From assembly GCA_900759565.1 (NCBI GenBank), contig CAAEVV010000039.1:47523-111522 (forward strand): a DNA stretch of 64,000 bases, written 5' to 3'. Position 1 is the stretch's first letter; each line of letters begins with the position of its first letter. The position numbers and the translations under genes are program-made. This document shows positions 52,754 to 61,912 of this stretch, one piece after another. Below the pieces are notes generated by a model. The model searched no databases, was not told the origin of the DNA, and was given only the letters and a program-made list of their open reading frames with translations. Source of the stretch: an uncultured Collinsella sp. GTDB lineage: Bacteria; Actinomycetota; Coriobacteriia; Coriobacteriales; Coriobacteriaceae.

Positions 52754-53536
52754 TTAGAAGTCCAGCCTCACAGGAATGCCTTGGCTGGCCATATACTCTT
52801 TGACTTCGCGAATGCTGAAGGTCCCAAAGTGAAAGACGCTGGCCGCCAGCACGGCATCGGCTTCGCCCTCGATCACGCCCTCGGCAAAATGCTCGAGCGT
52901 GCCCACGCCGCCGCTCGCAATAACGGGAATCGGCACCGCGCGCGCCACGGCACGGGTGAGTGCCAGGTCAAAGCCGGCCTTGGTGCCGTCGCGATCCATA
53001 CTGGTCAGCAAGATCTCGCCGGCGCCGCGACGAGCCGCTTCCTCGGCCCACGCCACCGCGTCGATACCCGTGGCGTTGCGGCCGCCCGCCGTGAAGACCT
53101 CCCACTTGTCGGCACCCGGCTCTCCGGGCAAACCGACGCGCTTGGCATCGATCGCCACGACCACGGCCTGACTGCCAAAAGCCGCGGCAGCCTGGCTAAT
53201 CAGCGACGGGTCACGCACGGCCGCCGAGTTGAGCGACACCTTGTCGGCACCGGCGGCAACCATGGTCCGCATGCCCGCCAAGTCGCGAAAGCCGCCGCCC
53301 ACGGTATAGGGAATAGCGAGCTCCTCGGCTGCGTGCGCCGCCATCTCGATGGTCGTCGCACGGTTGTCACTCGTCGCGGTAATGTCCAAAAATACGACCT
53401 CGTCCGCACCTTCGCGGTCGTAGGCGCGGGCCAGCTCCACCGGGTCGCCCGCATCGCGCAGGCTCACAAAGTTGACGCCCTTGACCACGCGGCCGTCCTT
53501 AACATCCAGACAGGGAATCACGCGTTTGGTAAGCAT
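52754..53536 (-). CDS. hisF: Imidazole glycerol phosphate synthase cyclase subunit
   Basis: Cyclase subunit, with HisH the synthase. 260 residues (beta/alpha)8 barrel: RVIPCLDVKDGRVVKG at the start and later DGTKAGFDLAL with acid catalysts (D11, D130 by position in family). It follows hisA by 3 bp. Confidence 0.97.
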   Translation of the reverse strand: MLTKRVIPCLDVKDGRVVKGVNFVSLRDAGDPVELARAYDREGADEVVFLDITATSDNRATTIEMAAHAAEELAIPYTVGGGFRDLAGMRTMVAAGADKVSLNSAAVRDPSLISQAAAAFGSQAVVVAIDAKRVGLPGEPGADKWEVFTAGGRNATGIDAVAWAEEAARRGAGEILLTSMDRDGTKAGFDLALTRAVARAVPIPVIASGGVGTLEHFAEGVIEGEADAVLAASVFHFGTFSIREVKEYMASQGIPVRLDF

Positions 53537-53539
53537 GGG

Positions 53540-54283
53540 CTACTCCTCCCCTCGGGCGGCGGCCAGCACCTGGGCCAGCGTAAAGTTGCCTTCGTAGAGC
53601 GCACGGCCGGTAATGGCGCCCTCAATAGCATCCTCACCCACCGCAGCCAGCGCGCGAATGTCGTCGAGCGTAGAGATGCCGCCCGAAGCCACGACAGGAA
53701 AGCCCGCGACCTTGGCAACATGGCGATACGCCGCCACATCGATGCCCGTCTGCATGCCGTCGCGCGCGATATCGGTATAGACCAGGTGCTTAAAGCCCAG
53801 CTCGGAAAGCTGCGCCACGGCATCGTCGAGCGCCATACCCGCGCCGTCGCGCCAGCCGTTCACCTTGACCTGGCCGTCGCGCGCGGCGATGTCTGCCACC
53901 AGTAGCCCACCAAAGCCTTGGGCTGCCACCTCGGCAAAACCCGGCTCGGTCACCAGCACGGTACCCAGTGCAATGCGGCGAGCGCCATAGCCGGCCAGCT
54001 CGTCGATGCGCGCGAGCGAGCGAACGCCGCCGCCCACATCCACGGACAGACCATCGACGCCGCAGATGGCCTCGATCGCTGCCGAGTTGGCAGCGCACGC
54101 GTCCTCGTCCTCGCCAAAGGCAGCGGACAGGTCGACGACATGCACCCAGCTTGCGCCCTGCTCGGCAAAGGAGCGGGCGACGGCCACGGGGTCGTCGGAA
54201 TATACCTTGCAGCGGCTCCGGTCGCCGCGCTCCAAGCGCACGACCTTGCCGCCGATCAAATCGATTGCGGGAAACAGAATCAT
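53540..54283 (-). CDS. hisA: Phosphoribosylformimino-AICAR isomerase
   Basis: Step 4 (ProFAR to PRFAR). 247 residues; LFPAIDLIGGKVVRLERGD with the catalytic Asp, and GGVRSLARIDELAGYGARR. The ATG overlaps the hisH stop by 4 bp. Confidence 0.97.
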   Translation of the reverse strand: MILFPAIDLIGGKVVRLERGDRSRCKVYSDDPVAVARSFAEQGASWVHVVDLSAAFGEDEDACAANSAAIEAICGVDGLSVDVGGGVRSLARIDELAGYGARRIALGTVLVTEPGFAEVAAQGFGGLLVADIAARDGQVKVNGWRDGAGMALDDAVAQLSELGFKHLVYTDIARDGMQTGIDVAAYRHVAKVAGFPVVASGGISTLDDIRALAAVGEDAIEGAITGRALYEGNFTLAQVLAAARGEE

Positions 54284-54981
54284 CGGCCGACCTCCTCGAC
54301 GATGCTGACGAAATTCTTAAGGATGCGCTGACCCAGCGCGGAGGATTTCTCGGGATGGAACTGGCAGCCCCACACGTTGCCGTGGCGCACGATGCACGGG
54401 AAACTCCGCGTATAGTGCGTGCGCGCCAGCACATCGGCGGCATCGGCATCGTCGGCCACCGCATAGCTGTGGGTGAAATACATGTTGGCACCCTCGGCAA
54501 AACCGGCAAGCAGTGGATCGGCCGCACCGGCGGGCGTCATGTGCACCTGGTCCCAGCCCACGTGCGGCACCTTAAGGCGACTCGACTCCAAGCGCGTGCA
54601 CGAGCCGCGCATAATGCCCAGCCCATCGACCCAGGGACTGCCAGCCTGCTCGGGGGCGTTACCGCCGGCAATCGCGCCCTCGTCCGCAGGCACGCCCTCG
54701 TTGCCGCGCTCAAAAAATAGCTGAAGGCCCAGGCAGATGCCGAGCAGCGGAGTTCCGGCGGCAACGGCGTCGAGCACAGCCGCCTCCTCACCGCTCTGGC
54801 GCATAAAGGCGATCGCGTCATAGAACGCGCCCACGCCCGGGATGACCAGGCCGTCGGCGTTGCAGATCTGCTCCGGATCGTCCGACGTGCAGGCAGCGGC
54901 ACCGGCGCGCACAAGCCCGCGCACGACGCTCGACAAGTTACCCTTATGGTAGTCGACCACCACGATCTTCGGTTCGCCCAC
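54280..54981 (-). CDS. hisH: Imidazole glycerol phosphate synthase glutaminase subunit
   Basis: Glutaminase partner of HisF. 233 residues; class I amidotransferase motif GICLGLQLFFE with the nucleophile Cys, then VGWDQVHMTPAGAADPLL, and QFHPEKS with His and Glu. GTG 54981 is used because GGGAGGG lies 4 nt upstream; an ATG at 55005 is possible. Overlaps hisA. Confidence 0.93.
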   Translation of the reverse strand: MGEPKIVVVDYHKGNLSSVVRGLVRAGAAACTSDDPEQICNADGLVIPGVGAFYDAIAFMRQSGEEAAVLDAVAAGTPLLGICLGLQLFFERGNEGVPADEGAIAGGNAPEQAGSPWVDGLGIMRGSCTRLESSRLKVPHVGWDQVHMTPAGAADPLLAGFAEGANMYFTHSYAVADDADAADVLARTHYTRSFPCIVRHGNVWGCQFHPEKSSALGQRILKNFVSIVEEVGR

Positions 54982-55005
54982 GCGACCCTCCCTTTCCCCA
55001 TTCAA

Positions 55006-55028
55006 AACCTGTCCCTTTTTGGCAGGTT
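55006..55028. repeat. 23-bp palindrome overlapping the hisB stop (class E)
   Basis: AACCTGTCCC then TTTTTGG then CAGGTT. The TTA at 55027-55029 is the complement of the hisB stop TAA, so the palindrome overlaps the stop codon. Copy at 17193-17215. Confidence 0.85.
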
Positions 55029-55614
55029 ACAGCGAGCCCTTGGTGCTGGGGATGCCCTGCACGCGGGGATCGAGCTCGCAGGCGCGGCGCATTGTGCGGC
55101 CCACGGCCTTAAAGGCGGCCTCGATAATGTGATGCGAGTTGCCGCCCGCCAGTTCGCGCACATGCAGTGTGAGCTTGGCGTCGCGCGCAAAAGCGTAGAA
55201 GAACTCGACAGCCAGCTCGGTATCGAAGGTGCCCACGCGCTCGGTTGGCACGGGCAGCTCGCAATAGGCCTGCCCGCGGCCCGAGATATCCACGGCGGCC
55301 ATCACGAGCGTCTCGTCCATGGCAATCGCCGCGTCGGCAAAGCGTGTAATGCCCGCCTTGTCGCCCAGCGCCTGGCAGAACGCCTCGCCCAGCACAATAC
55401 CCGTGTCCTCGACGGTGTGATGCGCATCGACCTCAACATCGCCCACCGCATGCACCGTCAAATCGAACAGGCCATGGCGGCCAAAGGCGTTGAGCATGTG
55501 GTCGAAAAACGGCACGCCGGTCGAGATATCGCACGTACCGGTTCCATCCAGGTCGAGCTTGACGACAATGTCGGTCTCACCCGTCTTGCGGGTCACCTCG
55601 GCATAACGGCCCAT
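55027..55614 (-). CDS. hisB: Imidazoleglycerol-phosphate dehydratase
   Basis: Step 6. 195 residues; metal motifs include GVPFFDHMLNAFGRH and DAHHTVEDTGIVLG. Stand-alone (no fused histidinol phosphatase, unlike E. coli HisB), consistent with the PHP enzyme nearby. Contiguous with hisC. Confidence 0.97.
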   Translation of the reverse strand: MGRYAEVTRKTGETDIVVKLDLDGTGTCDISTGVPFFDHMLNAFGRHGLFDLTVHAVGDVEVDAHHTVEDTGIVLGEAFCQALGDKAGITRFADAAIAMDETLVMAAVDISGRGQAYCELPVPTERVGTFDTELAVEFFYAFARDAKLTLHVRELAGGNSHHIIEAAFKAVGRTMRRACELDPRVQGIPSTKGSL

Positions 55615-56730
55615 CTACATCTCCTCCTTCACCAGCGCGGCAAACGCAGCCAGCACCTCGTCGTTTTCCTGCGGCGTACCCACAGTGATGCGCAGACAGT
55701 CCGCAAGGCCCGGCGCATAGCTAAAGTCGCGCACCAAAATCGAATACTCATCACGCAGACGCTCGCGCACGCGCGTGGCATGCGGCGTGCGCACGAGCAC
55801 AAAGTTCGCCGCGCTCGGCCATGCCTCCACGGGCATGCCCTCGGCAGCCATCGCGCGCAGAGCGGCCAGCTCGCGCTCGCGCTCGGATGCAACCTGTGCC
55901 ACCACGGGCGCGTACGCATCGCGGGCACGCACGCAGGCAAGCGCGGCGGCCTGGCTCAGCACATTAACCGAATAGATCTGGCGAATCGCCGCGAACACGT
56001 CGATGACCTCGGGCGCCGCGATCACGTAGCCCAGACGCGTGCCGGCGGCGCCAAACGCCTTGGACAACGTATGCAGAATCACCAGGTTGGGATGCTCGGC
56101 AATAAGCCCCTGCGCCGTGGTGGCCGCGCCAAACGAATCGTCGGCAAACTCAACGTAGGCCTCGTCGACCATGACCATGCCGGGACACGCATCGCACAGC
56201 GCTGCGACAAAGTCGAGCGGTGCTACGTCGCCCGTAGGATTGTTGGGCGAGGTCACGATTGCCAGGTTGCACTCGGGCGCGGCCGCGAGCACAGCAGCTT
56301 GGTCGAGCTCAAAGGTCGCCGGATCGCGCCACACGTCGCGCACCTCGGTCTGGCAGAGCGACGCAAAGAACGCGTACTCGCTAAAGCACGGCGGGCAGTT
56401 GAGCAGGGTCCTCCCCGCGCCGCCAAACGCCAGCAGATAGTTATAGAGCAGCTCGTCGCCGCCGTTTCCCACGCAGATGTTCTCGCGCGTCACGCCATGC
56501 CAGGCAGCAAGCTCGTCGCGCAGGTCGTTGGACATGGGATCGGGATAGCGGTTGAGCGGTGTAGCAGCCAGGGTGGCGTCGACCGCCTCGCGCACGCCGG
56601 CCGGCACGGGATAGGTGTTCTCGTTGGCCGAAAGGTTGATGCGCGTGGGCGTAAAGTTGGGATCGTAGGGCTCAATGCCGGCCAAGTAGGGCTGGACGAG
56701 CTCCTTCATGCGAGACGTCAGCTCGGCCAT
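55615..56730 (-). CDS. hisC: Histidinol-phosphate aminotransferase
   Basis: Step 7. 371 residues; PLP motifs include SPNNPTG, MVDEAYVEFADD and the catalytic Lys in HTLSKAFGAAGTRLGY. ATG 56730 has GAGGAGG upstream. 1 bp from the hisD stop. Confidence 0.96.
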   Translation of the reverse strand: MAELTSRMKELVQPYLAGIEPYDPNFTPTRINLSANENTYPVPAGVREAVDATLAATPLNRYPDPMSNDLRDELAAWHGVTRENICVGNGGDELLYNYLLAFGGAGRTLLNCPPCFSEYAFFASLCQTEVRDVWRDPATFELDQAAVLAAAPECNLAIVTSPNNPTGDVAPLDFVAALCDACPGMVMVDEAYVEFADDSFGAATTAQGLIAEHPNLVILHTLSKAFGAAGTRLGYVIAAPEVIDVFAAIRQIYSVNVLSQAAALACVRARDAYAPVVAQVASERERELAALRAMAAEGMPVEAWPSAANFVLVRTPHATRVRERLRDEYSILVRDFSYAPGLADCLRITVGTPQENDEVLAAFAALVKEEM

Positions 56731-56731
56731 A

Positions 56732-58165
56732 TTAGGCCTCCTCGACGACCGCGCCAGCGGCACCGCCCGCCGCCGCCAGGTCCACACCCTCGGCAACCGT
56801 TGTCACGGCGTCGCCCGGCCAGGCAACCTTAGTCAGGTCGGCCGCGGCCAGTGACGCGGCGCTCACGGCATCCTCGCCCTGCTCCAGCACGCGGCGACGC
56901 AGTGCGGCCGAAAGCGCGTGTGCCCACAGGCCCTCAGCCTCGGCCAGGCGCTGCGTCGCGGGAGCGTCGGAGAGCAGGCCCTCGGGTGTATAGCAAATGA
57001 CACTCGAGCGCTTAACGAACTCTTCGACCGAAAGCGGGTTGGAGAACATGGCCGTGCCGCCGGTCGGCAGTGTGTGGTTGGGGCCGGCAACATAATCGCC
57101 GAGCGGCTCGGAGCTCCAAGCGCCCACAAAGATGGCACCGGCGTTGCGGATACCGCCAAGCAGGCCCATCGCATCCTTGCAGTGCAGCTCCAGGTGCTCG
57201 GGCGCCACGGTGTTCACCGCCTCGACGGCAGCGGCCATGTCGGCGGCCACCACGATGGTGCCCTCGTTATCGAGTGAGGCACGCGTGATCTCGGCACGCG
57301 GGGACTGCGCTACCAGAATGTCGATACCCGCCTCGACCTCGCGCGCAAACTGCTCGTCGCAGGTCACCAGATAACAGGCTGCCAGCGGATCGTGCTCGGC
57401 CTGGGCCATCAGGTCGGCCGCGACCACCATAGGCTTGGCCGTGGCATCGGCCAGCACACAGACCTCGGAGGGGCCGGCAACCATGTCGATTCCCACGTCG
57501 CCCGAGACAATCTGCTTGGCGGCGGCAACAAAGGCGTTGCCCGGGCCGGTGATTTTGTCGACGCGCGGAATGGTCTCGGTACCGTACGCCAGCGCGGCCA
57601 CGGCCTGAGCGCCGCCCACCATATAAATCTCGTCCACGCCGCCGAGCTTTGCTGCCGCGAGCGTATACGGGCTGATCAGGCCATCTTTTTGCGGCGGGGT
57701 CACCATGACCACGCGCTTGACGCCAGCAACCTTGGCGGGAATGGCGTTCATGAGCACCGTGGAGGGATACTGCGCGCGGCCGCCCGGCACATAGATGCCG
57801 GCCGCAGCAAGCGGGGTCACCTTAACGCCGAGCATCGTGCCGTCCGGGCGCGTGGTAAACCAGCTCTGCTCAACCTCACGCTGGTGGAACTCGCGAATCT
57901 GGCGTGCAGCCTTTTCGAGCGCCGCGACAAAGGCCGGATCGAGGCCTTCGAGCGCGGCATCGATCTGCTCCTGCGGCAGGCGAAAACTCTGCAGCTCAAC
58001 ACCGTCAAAACGCTGACAGTAATCGCGCACCGCGGCATCGCCGTTGGCGCGCACGTTTGCCACGATATCGCGGGCGGCGTCGACGATGTTTTGCGGCAAC
58101 ACGCCCTTGCGGTTGAGCTGGTTGGTAACGAGGCGCTCACCGGGAGCAAGCTTGATGGTCTTCAT
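56732..58165 (-). CDS. hisD: Histidinol dehydrogenase
   Basis: Last two oxidations to histidine. 477 residues; zinc/NAD regions include IPAKVAGVKRVVMVTPPQ, GPGNAFVAAAKQ and DMVAGPSEVCVLAD; the catalytic Glu/His are in VAPEHLELH. The final ~30 residues (EGVDLAAAGGAAGAVVEEA) are Ala/Glu-rich and extend beyond most homologues. Follows hisZG by 105 bp. Confidence 0.96.
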   Translation of the reverse strand: MKTIKLAPGERLVTNQLNRKGVLPQNIVDAARDIVANVRANGDAAVRDYCQRFDGVELQSFRLPQEQIDAALEGLDPAFVAALEKAARQIREFHQREVEQSWFTTRPDGTMLGVKVTPLAAAGIYVPGGRAQYPSTVLMNAIPAKVAGVKRVVMVTPPQKDGLISPYTLAAAKLGGVDEIYMVGGAQAVAALAYGTETIPRVDKITGPGNAFVAAAKQIVSGDVGIDMVAGPSEVCVLADATAKPMVVAADLMAQAEHDPLAACYLVTCDEQFAREVEAGIDILVAQSPRAEITRASLDNEGTIVVAADMAAAVEAVNTVAPEHLELHCKDAMGLLGGIRNAGAIFVGAWSSEPLGDYVAGPNHTLPTGGTAMFSNPLSVEEFVKRSSVICYTPEGLLSDAPATQRLAEAEGLWAHALSAALRRRVLEQGEDAVSAASLAAADLTKVAWPGDAVTTVAEGVDLAAAGGAAGAVVEEA

Positions 58166-58270
58166 ATCGGTATCCCCTATCGGTCGAGGTTTTGTTCGAA
58201 AAACGAGAGACCGGGCGGCGGCGCCAGCCGGCCCGCAGCCCGGACGTTGGGGCGCCCGTGCGTGCTCGCG

Positions 58271-59986
58271 CTATTGTGCCGAGCCCGCGACGGGCTCAAA
58301 ATGCTTGTCCTTAACAGCAACCGCCAAACGATCGGCAAGATTGCGTACGCGCGGATCCAGGCGCGCGGCACCCGGATTGACAAAGAAGCGGGCCGTGCAG
58401 TCCATAATGCGGCCGGTGATGACCAGGTCGTTGTCGCGCAACGTGGCGCCCGTGGCGGTAATGTCCACGATGCGGTCGGTCATGCCGACGATGGGGCCCA
58501 GCTCAATATTGCCGTGCAGCGAGACGATATCGGCATTCACGCCGCGCTCGGCATACCAGGCGCTCGCGATGCGCGGGTATTTGGTGGCCACGCGAAGCGA
58601 CCCGCGACGGGCGTAGTTGCGCTCGGCCTGACCGGCGCGCCATGCGGGCTCCGCCTCAATGAAAGTGCACAGGCCGTAGCCCAGATCGACCAGCTGCAGT
58701 AGGTTGAGGTCTGCCTCGATAAGCGAGTCCCAGCCGCAGATGCCGCAGTCGGCGCCGCCGCAGCCCACAAAGGCAGGCGCGTCGCTGGGGCGCACAATGA
58801 CAAACTCGATATCTCCGACCGCGCCCTCGCCGGCACGCGTGTCGCGACCGCGCACAATCAGGTGACGACCGGGGTCGCGCAGCTCAGAGACGTCTAAGCC
58901 TGCAGCCTCGAGCACGTCGAGGGTGTCGGCCTTGAGCGAGCCCTTGGGCACGGCGATGCGCAGCGGGCCCTCGGCGCCACGGCTCACGGCATGATCGCCG
59001 TCGGAAGCGGCATCCTCGGCCGAGGTGTGCGCAGCCTCCAGACGCTCGAGCGAAAAAGCGAAGCCCGCCGCCGGCACCTCGATGCCGTCGCCGAACGCGC
59101 CGGTAAAGATGGAGTCGTAGCGACCGCCCGAGCCCACCGGATCGGGCAGGCCACCGGCATAGGCCTTAAAGACCAGGCCCGTGTAGTAATCAAACGAGTT
59201 CATGATGGAGAAGTCGAACGACAGCACCTGGGCGTCCTCGGGAGCCAGGCCCTCGACCAGGGCACGCAGCTCGCGCGTCAGCGGCGCGACGATACCGGCA
59301 GCCTCCAGCAGCGCATCCACGCGGTCGAGCACCTCGGCACCGCCGTGCAGACGCGGCAGCTCGCTAATGGCGGCCTTGACGGCCTCGGACTCGGCGCTTG
59401 CTGCCACGCGGGCATCGAGGCCCACAAAGTCGTTAGCGTGCACGCAGCGCAGGGCCTCGGCAGCCAGCTCGCGATCCTCGCATACCGCGAGCAATTCCTT
59501 AAAAGGACGCACGCTACCTGCGATAATGCGCGCATCGGGAAGTGCCAGCTCGCGTACGGCCTCGGCAACGAGCGAGACAATCTCGACATCGCCCGCGGCA
59601 TCACCCGCACCGATAAGCTCAAAGCCCAGCTGTGTAAACTGACGCGAGCCGCCGGCGTTGCGCTGGCACTCACGAACCACCGGCGCCTCGTAGCGAAGGC
59701 GCAGGGGCAGGTCGGCCGCGCGCATGCGGGTCGAAACCAGGCGCACGATGGGCAACGTATTGTCGGGACGGACTACCAGCAGACGGCCATCATCGTCAAA
59801 GAGCTTGAACGGCGTGTCCGTAATGCGGCCGCCCTCCTCGAGCGAACCCTTGTCCTCGAGCAGCGGCGTCTCGACCGGAAGATAATGATGCTCCCTGAAG
59901 CAGCCCTTCACCGTGCATGCAATCTCCTCGCGCGCCTGAGCCTCCTCGGGCAATATGTCCCGGAATCCCCACGGTGTGGCCGTCAT
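58271..59986 (-). CDS. hisG: HisZ-HisG fusion (ATP phosphoribosyltransferase)
   Basis: 571 residues in two parts: residues 1-318 are HisZ (class II aaRS-like regulatory subunit; EECQRNAGGSRQF, MNSFDYYTGLVFKAY, GSGGRYD) and 341-571 are short-form HisG (LRIAVPKGSLKADTLDVLE, then RNYARRGSLRVATKYPR and DIVSLHGNIELGPIVG with the PRPP loop near DRIVDITATGATLRDN). The linker is 319-340. Normally HisZ and HisG are separate proteins in an octamer. First gene of the operon; RBS GAGGAGG. Confidence 0.93.
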   Translation of the reverse strand: MTATPWGFRDILPEEAQAREEIACTVKGCFREHHYLPVETPLLEDKGSLEEGGRITDTPFKLFDDDGRLLVVRPDNTLPIVRLVSTRMRAADLPLRLRYEAPVVRECQRNAGGSRQFTQLGFELIGAGDAAGDVEIVSLVAEAVRELALPDARIIAGSVRPFKELLAVCEDRELAAEALRCVHANDFVGLDARVAASAESEAVKAAISELPRLHGGAEVLDRVDALLEAAGIVAPLTRELRALVEGLAPEDAQVLSFDFSIMNSFDYYTGLVFKAYAGGLPDPVGSGGRYDSIFTGAFGDGIEVPAAGFAFSLERLEAAHTSAEDAASDGDHAVSRGAEGPLRIAVPKGSLKADTLDVLEAAGLDVSELRDPGRHLIVRGRDTRAGEGAVGDIEFVIVRPSDAPAFVGCGGADCGICGWDSLIEADLNLLQLVDLGYGLCTFIEAEPAWRAGQAERNYARRGSLRVATKYPRIASAWYAERGVNADIVSLHGNIELGPIVGMTDRIVDITATGATLRDNDLVITGRIMDCTARFFVNPGAARLDPRVRNLADRLAVAVKDKHFEPVAGSAQ

Positions 59987-60015
59987 CTGGTGAGCCTCCT
60001 CATGCTGCGTTTCAT
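59983..60015 (-). other. Possible 10-codon leader ORF overlapping hisZG start
   Basis: ATG at 60013-60015 encodes MKRSMRRLTR and stops at TGA that overlaps the hisZG ATG (ATGA). No His codons. Translation is a guess. Confidence 0.25.
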
Positions 60016-60022
60016 ATAGAAC

Positions 60023-60052
60023 AGAAGACCGGCATAGCTCCGCCGGTCTTCT
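60023..60052 (-). promoter_or_regulatory. Hairpin in the his operon leader
   Basis: AGAAGACCGGC with GCCGGTCTTCT around 8 nt, ~40 bp before hisZG. No U-tract and no histidine codons, so not a classical attenuator. A TATGCT hexamer at about 60061-60066 (minus) could be the -10, with the hairpin at the start of the transcript. Confidence 0.5.
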
Positions 60053-60155
60053 GGGTACTTTAGCATACTAGAGTGCTTGCGGGGAAAATCCGTCGTAGCC
60101 GCTCACACCGTATTCATTTGGAAACATAGGATAGGTTGCCGCAACCCAACCCCAC

Positions 60156-61001
60156 CTAGGCGCCAATCGCACGACGATACTCTGCCATTACCTGCGCATC
60201 GGCAGCTGCGGGGTCGGCAAAATAGCGCCAGTCATAGGTCTCGGCCGAAACAACTCCGCGATAGCCGCGCGCCACCAGCCTATCCAGGTCGGCGCGCATA
60301 TCGCGGTCGCCGTCACCCCAGGCAAGATGCGTCGTGCCGTCTGCCGCAACATCGACAAAATGCACGTGGGCGACATCATCGCCAAGCAGATCGAAATAAT
60401 CGTCGATGGTATCCCCCGCCACCGCCATAGCGCCCAAATCCAGACACGCCTTAAGTGCCGGATGATCAACCGCCTCGATCATGCGCTTCGTGTCGGCCGC
60501 CGAGTTCACGATCATCGACTCAATCGGCTGTAGGGCCTCAAGCACCAGTCGCACGCCGCGCTCTCCCGCATGCTCGGCAATCGCACGCAGCATCGAGGCA
60601 CTTCGACCCCACGCGTCCTCAATCGGCTCGTTCAAAAATGCCCAGCCGCTCGAGACCATGACCTGCTCGGCTCCAAGTTCCGCCGCGATATCCACAACGT
60701 TCTTAAAGTACGCGAGCGTGCGGGCGCGCGCCTCATTCCCGCGCGCCGCGATATTCCACGGCTTGGGGTTGTTCTGTTCGGGACAAAGCCCCACAATCCG
60801 AACCCCATACTGCTGCGACAGCTCCCGCACCTGCTCGAGCGAATCGTATCCATGGCAATCGACATACAGATGCATCGCCCCGGTCCAAAGCTCGCAACAC
60901 GTGTAGCCCGAGGCCGCTGCCGAGGAAAAGAATTCCTCAAGGTCAAAATAACGATGGCTGATATTCATGACGGCAAGCTGCGGATACTCCATCTTGTCCA
61001 C
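60156..61001 (-). CDS. TIM-barrel sugar isomerase/epimerase (FrlC-like)
   Basis: 281 residues of the AP endonuclease 2/IolE superfamily. Motifs include CCELWTGAMHLYVD, GLCPEQNNPKPWNIA, LVLEALQPIESMIV with metal Glu, ACLDLGAMAVAG, HVHFVDVAADGTTHLAWGDG. Similar in layout to fructoselysine 3-epimerase FrlC. It follows the PTS IID gene by 74 bp. Its role is inferred from the neighbouring PTS and SIS genes. Confidence 0.72.
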   Translation of the reverse strand: MDKMEYPQLAVMNISHRYFDLEEFFSSAAASGYTCCELWTGAMHLYVDCHGYDSLEQVRELSQQYGVRIVGLCPEQNNPKPWNIAARGNEARARTLAYFKNVVDIAAELGAEQVMVSSGWAFLNEPIEDAWGRSASMLRAIAEHAGERGVRLVLEALQPIESMIVNSAADTKRMIEAVDHPALKACLDLGAMAVAGDTIDDYFDLLGDDVAHVHFVDVAADGTTHLAWGDGDRDMRADLDRLVARGYRGVVSAETYDWRYFADPAAADAQVMAEYRRAIGA

Positions 61002-61075
61002 CTTTCGGCAAAAGGGCGCCGCAGCACAGTGTGCGCGACGCCCCCTCTTACATTGTTCTCATTATGACGGATACT

Positions 61076-61912
61076 CTACTGGACACCAAGCACTCCAAAG
61101 AACGCGCCAGCGATACTCACGAGCAGGATCACGAGCATGATAAGCAGCGGATTCATCTTCTTCTTGAGCATGAGATAGACGATTCCAAACAGCCCCATCG
61201 TGACAAAGCCCGGGAAGATTCCGTTGAGCAGCTCGGCCAGCGTCTGAGCACCATCGCCCGCACCGACCATGAGCGGAATGTCCACGGTGACCATCTCCAT
61301 GGTCATAGCGCCGATCACCATGGCGCCCATGATAGAGGCCATCTTGACGATCGTGTCCATAATGCCCGATTCCTGGACCTTGCTGATCATGTCCGAGCCA
61401 AAGCGATATCCCACAAACGTCAGCAGGTAACGGATGATGTAGTGGGGGACGTTGAACACGAGCAGGAACAAAATCGGGCCAAGAATAGAGCCCTGCAGCG
61501 CCAGCGACGTGCCGACACCCGTTGCCAAAATTCGCAGCGTGCCCCAGTAGAAGGCATCGCCCACGCCGGACAGCGGTCCCATCAAAGCAAGCTTGACATT
61601 TGAGATCGCGCTCGTGTCAAAGCTATCGTCAGTAGCGTTGACCTCTTCCATTGCAGCGGCGATGGACATGGGGAGCGTCGAGATGTACGGCGTGACGTTA
61701 TAGAGCTCCATATGGCGCTTAAGGGCGGCCTTAAAGTCCGCATCCTGCGGATACAGCTTTCGAAGGATCGGCATAAGGGCCCACATAAAGCCAATATGGC
61801 CCATACGCTCGTAGTTCCAGGAATGCTCATAGGGAATCGAGCGCCAGAACAGCTTCTTAAGGTCTGCGCGGGAAATCAGCCCGTCGTAAGAAGACTCAAA
61901 CTTAAAACTCAT
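61076..61912 (-). CDS. PTS mannose/fructose/sorbose family IID
   Basis: 278 residues, IID membrane subunit. Typical NYERMGHIGFMWALMPILRKL and GPLSGVGDAFYWGTLR segments, and membrane helices in the C-terminal half. Start ATG 61912, which overlaps IIC by 11 bp; an upstream in-frame extension to 61978 is unlikely. Confidence 0.93.
   Translation of the reverse strand: MSFKFESSYDGLISRADLKKLFWRSIPYEHSWNYERMGHIGFMWALMPILRKLYPQDADFKAALKRHMELYNVTPYISTLPMSIAAAMEEVNATDDSFDTSAISNVKLALMGPLSGVGDAFYWGTLRILATGVGTSLALQGSILGPILFLLVFNVPHYIIRYLLTFVGYRFGSDMISKVQESGIMDTIVKMASIMGAMVIGAMTMEMVTVDIPLMVGAGDGAQTLAELLNGIFPGFVTMGLFGIVYLMLKKKMNPLLIMLVILLVSIAGAFFGVLGVQ

Noticed and set aside
54946..56832. 628-codon + strand open frame over hisB and hisC
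   Set aside because: Shadow of the his genes.
60023..60052. T-box or His attenuator for the his operon
   Set aside because: No T-box core, no His codons in the leader, no U-tract.
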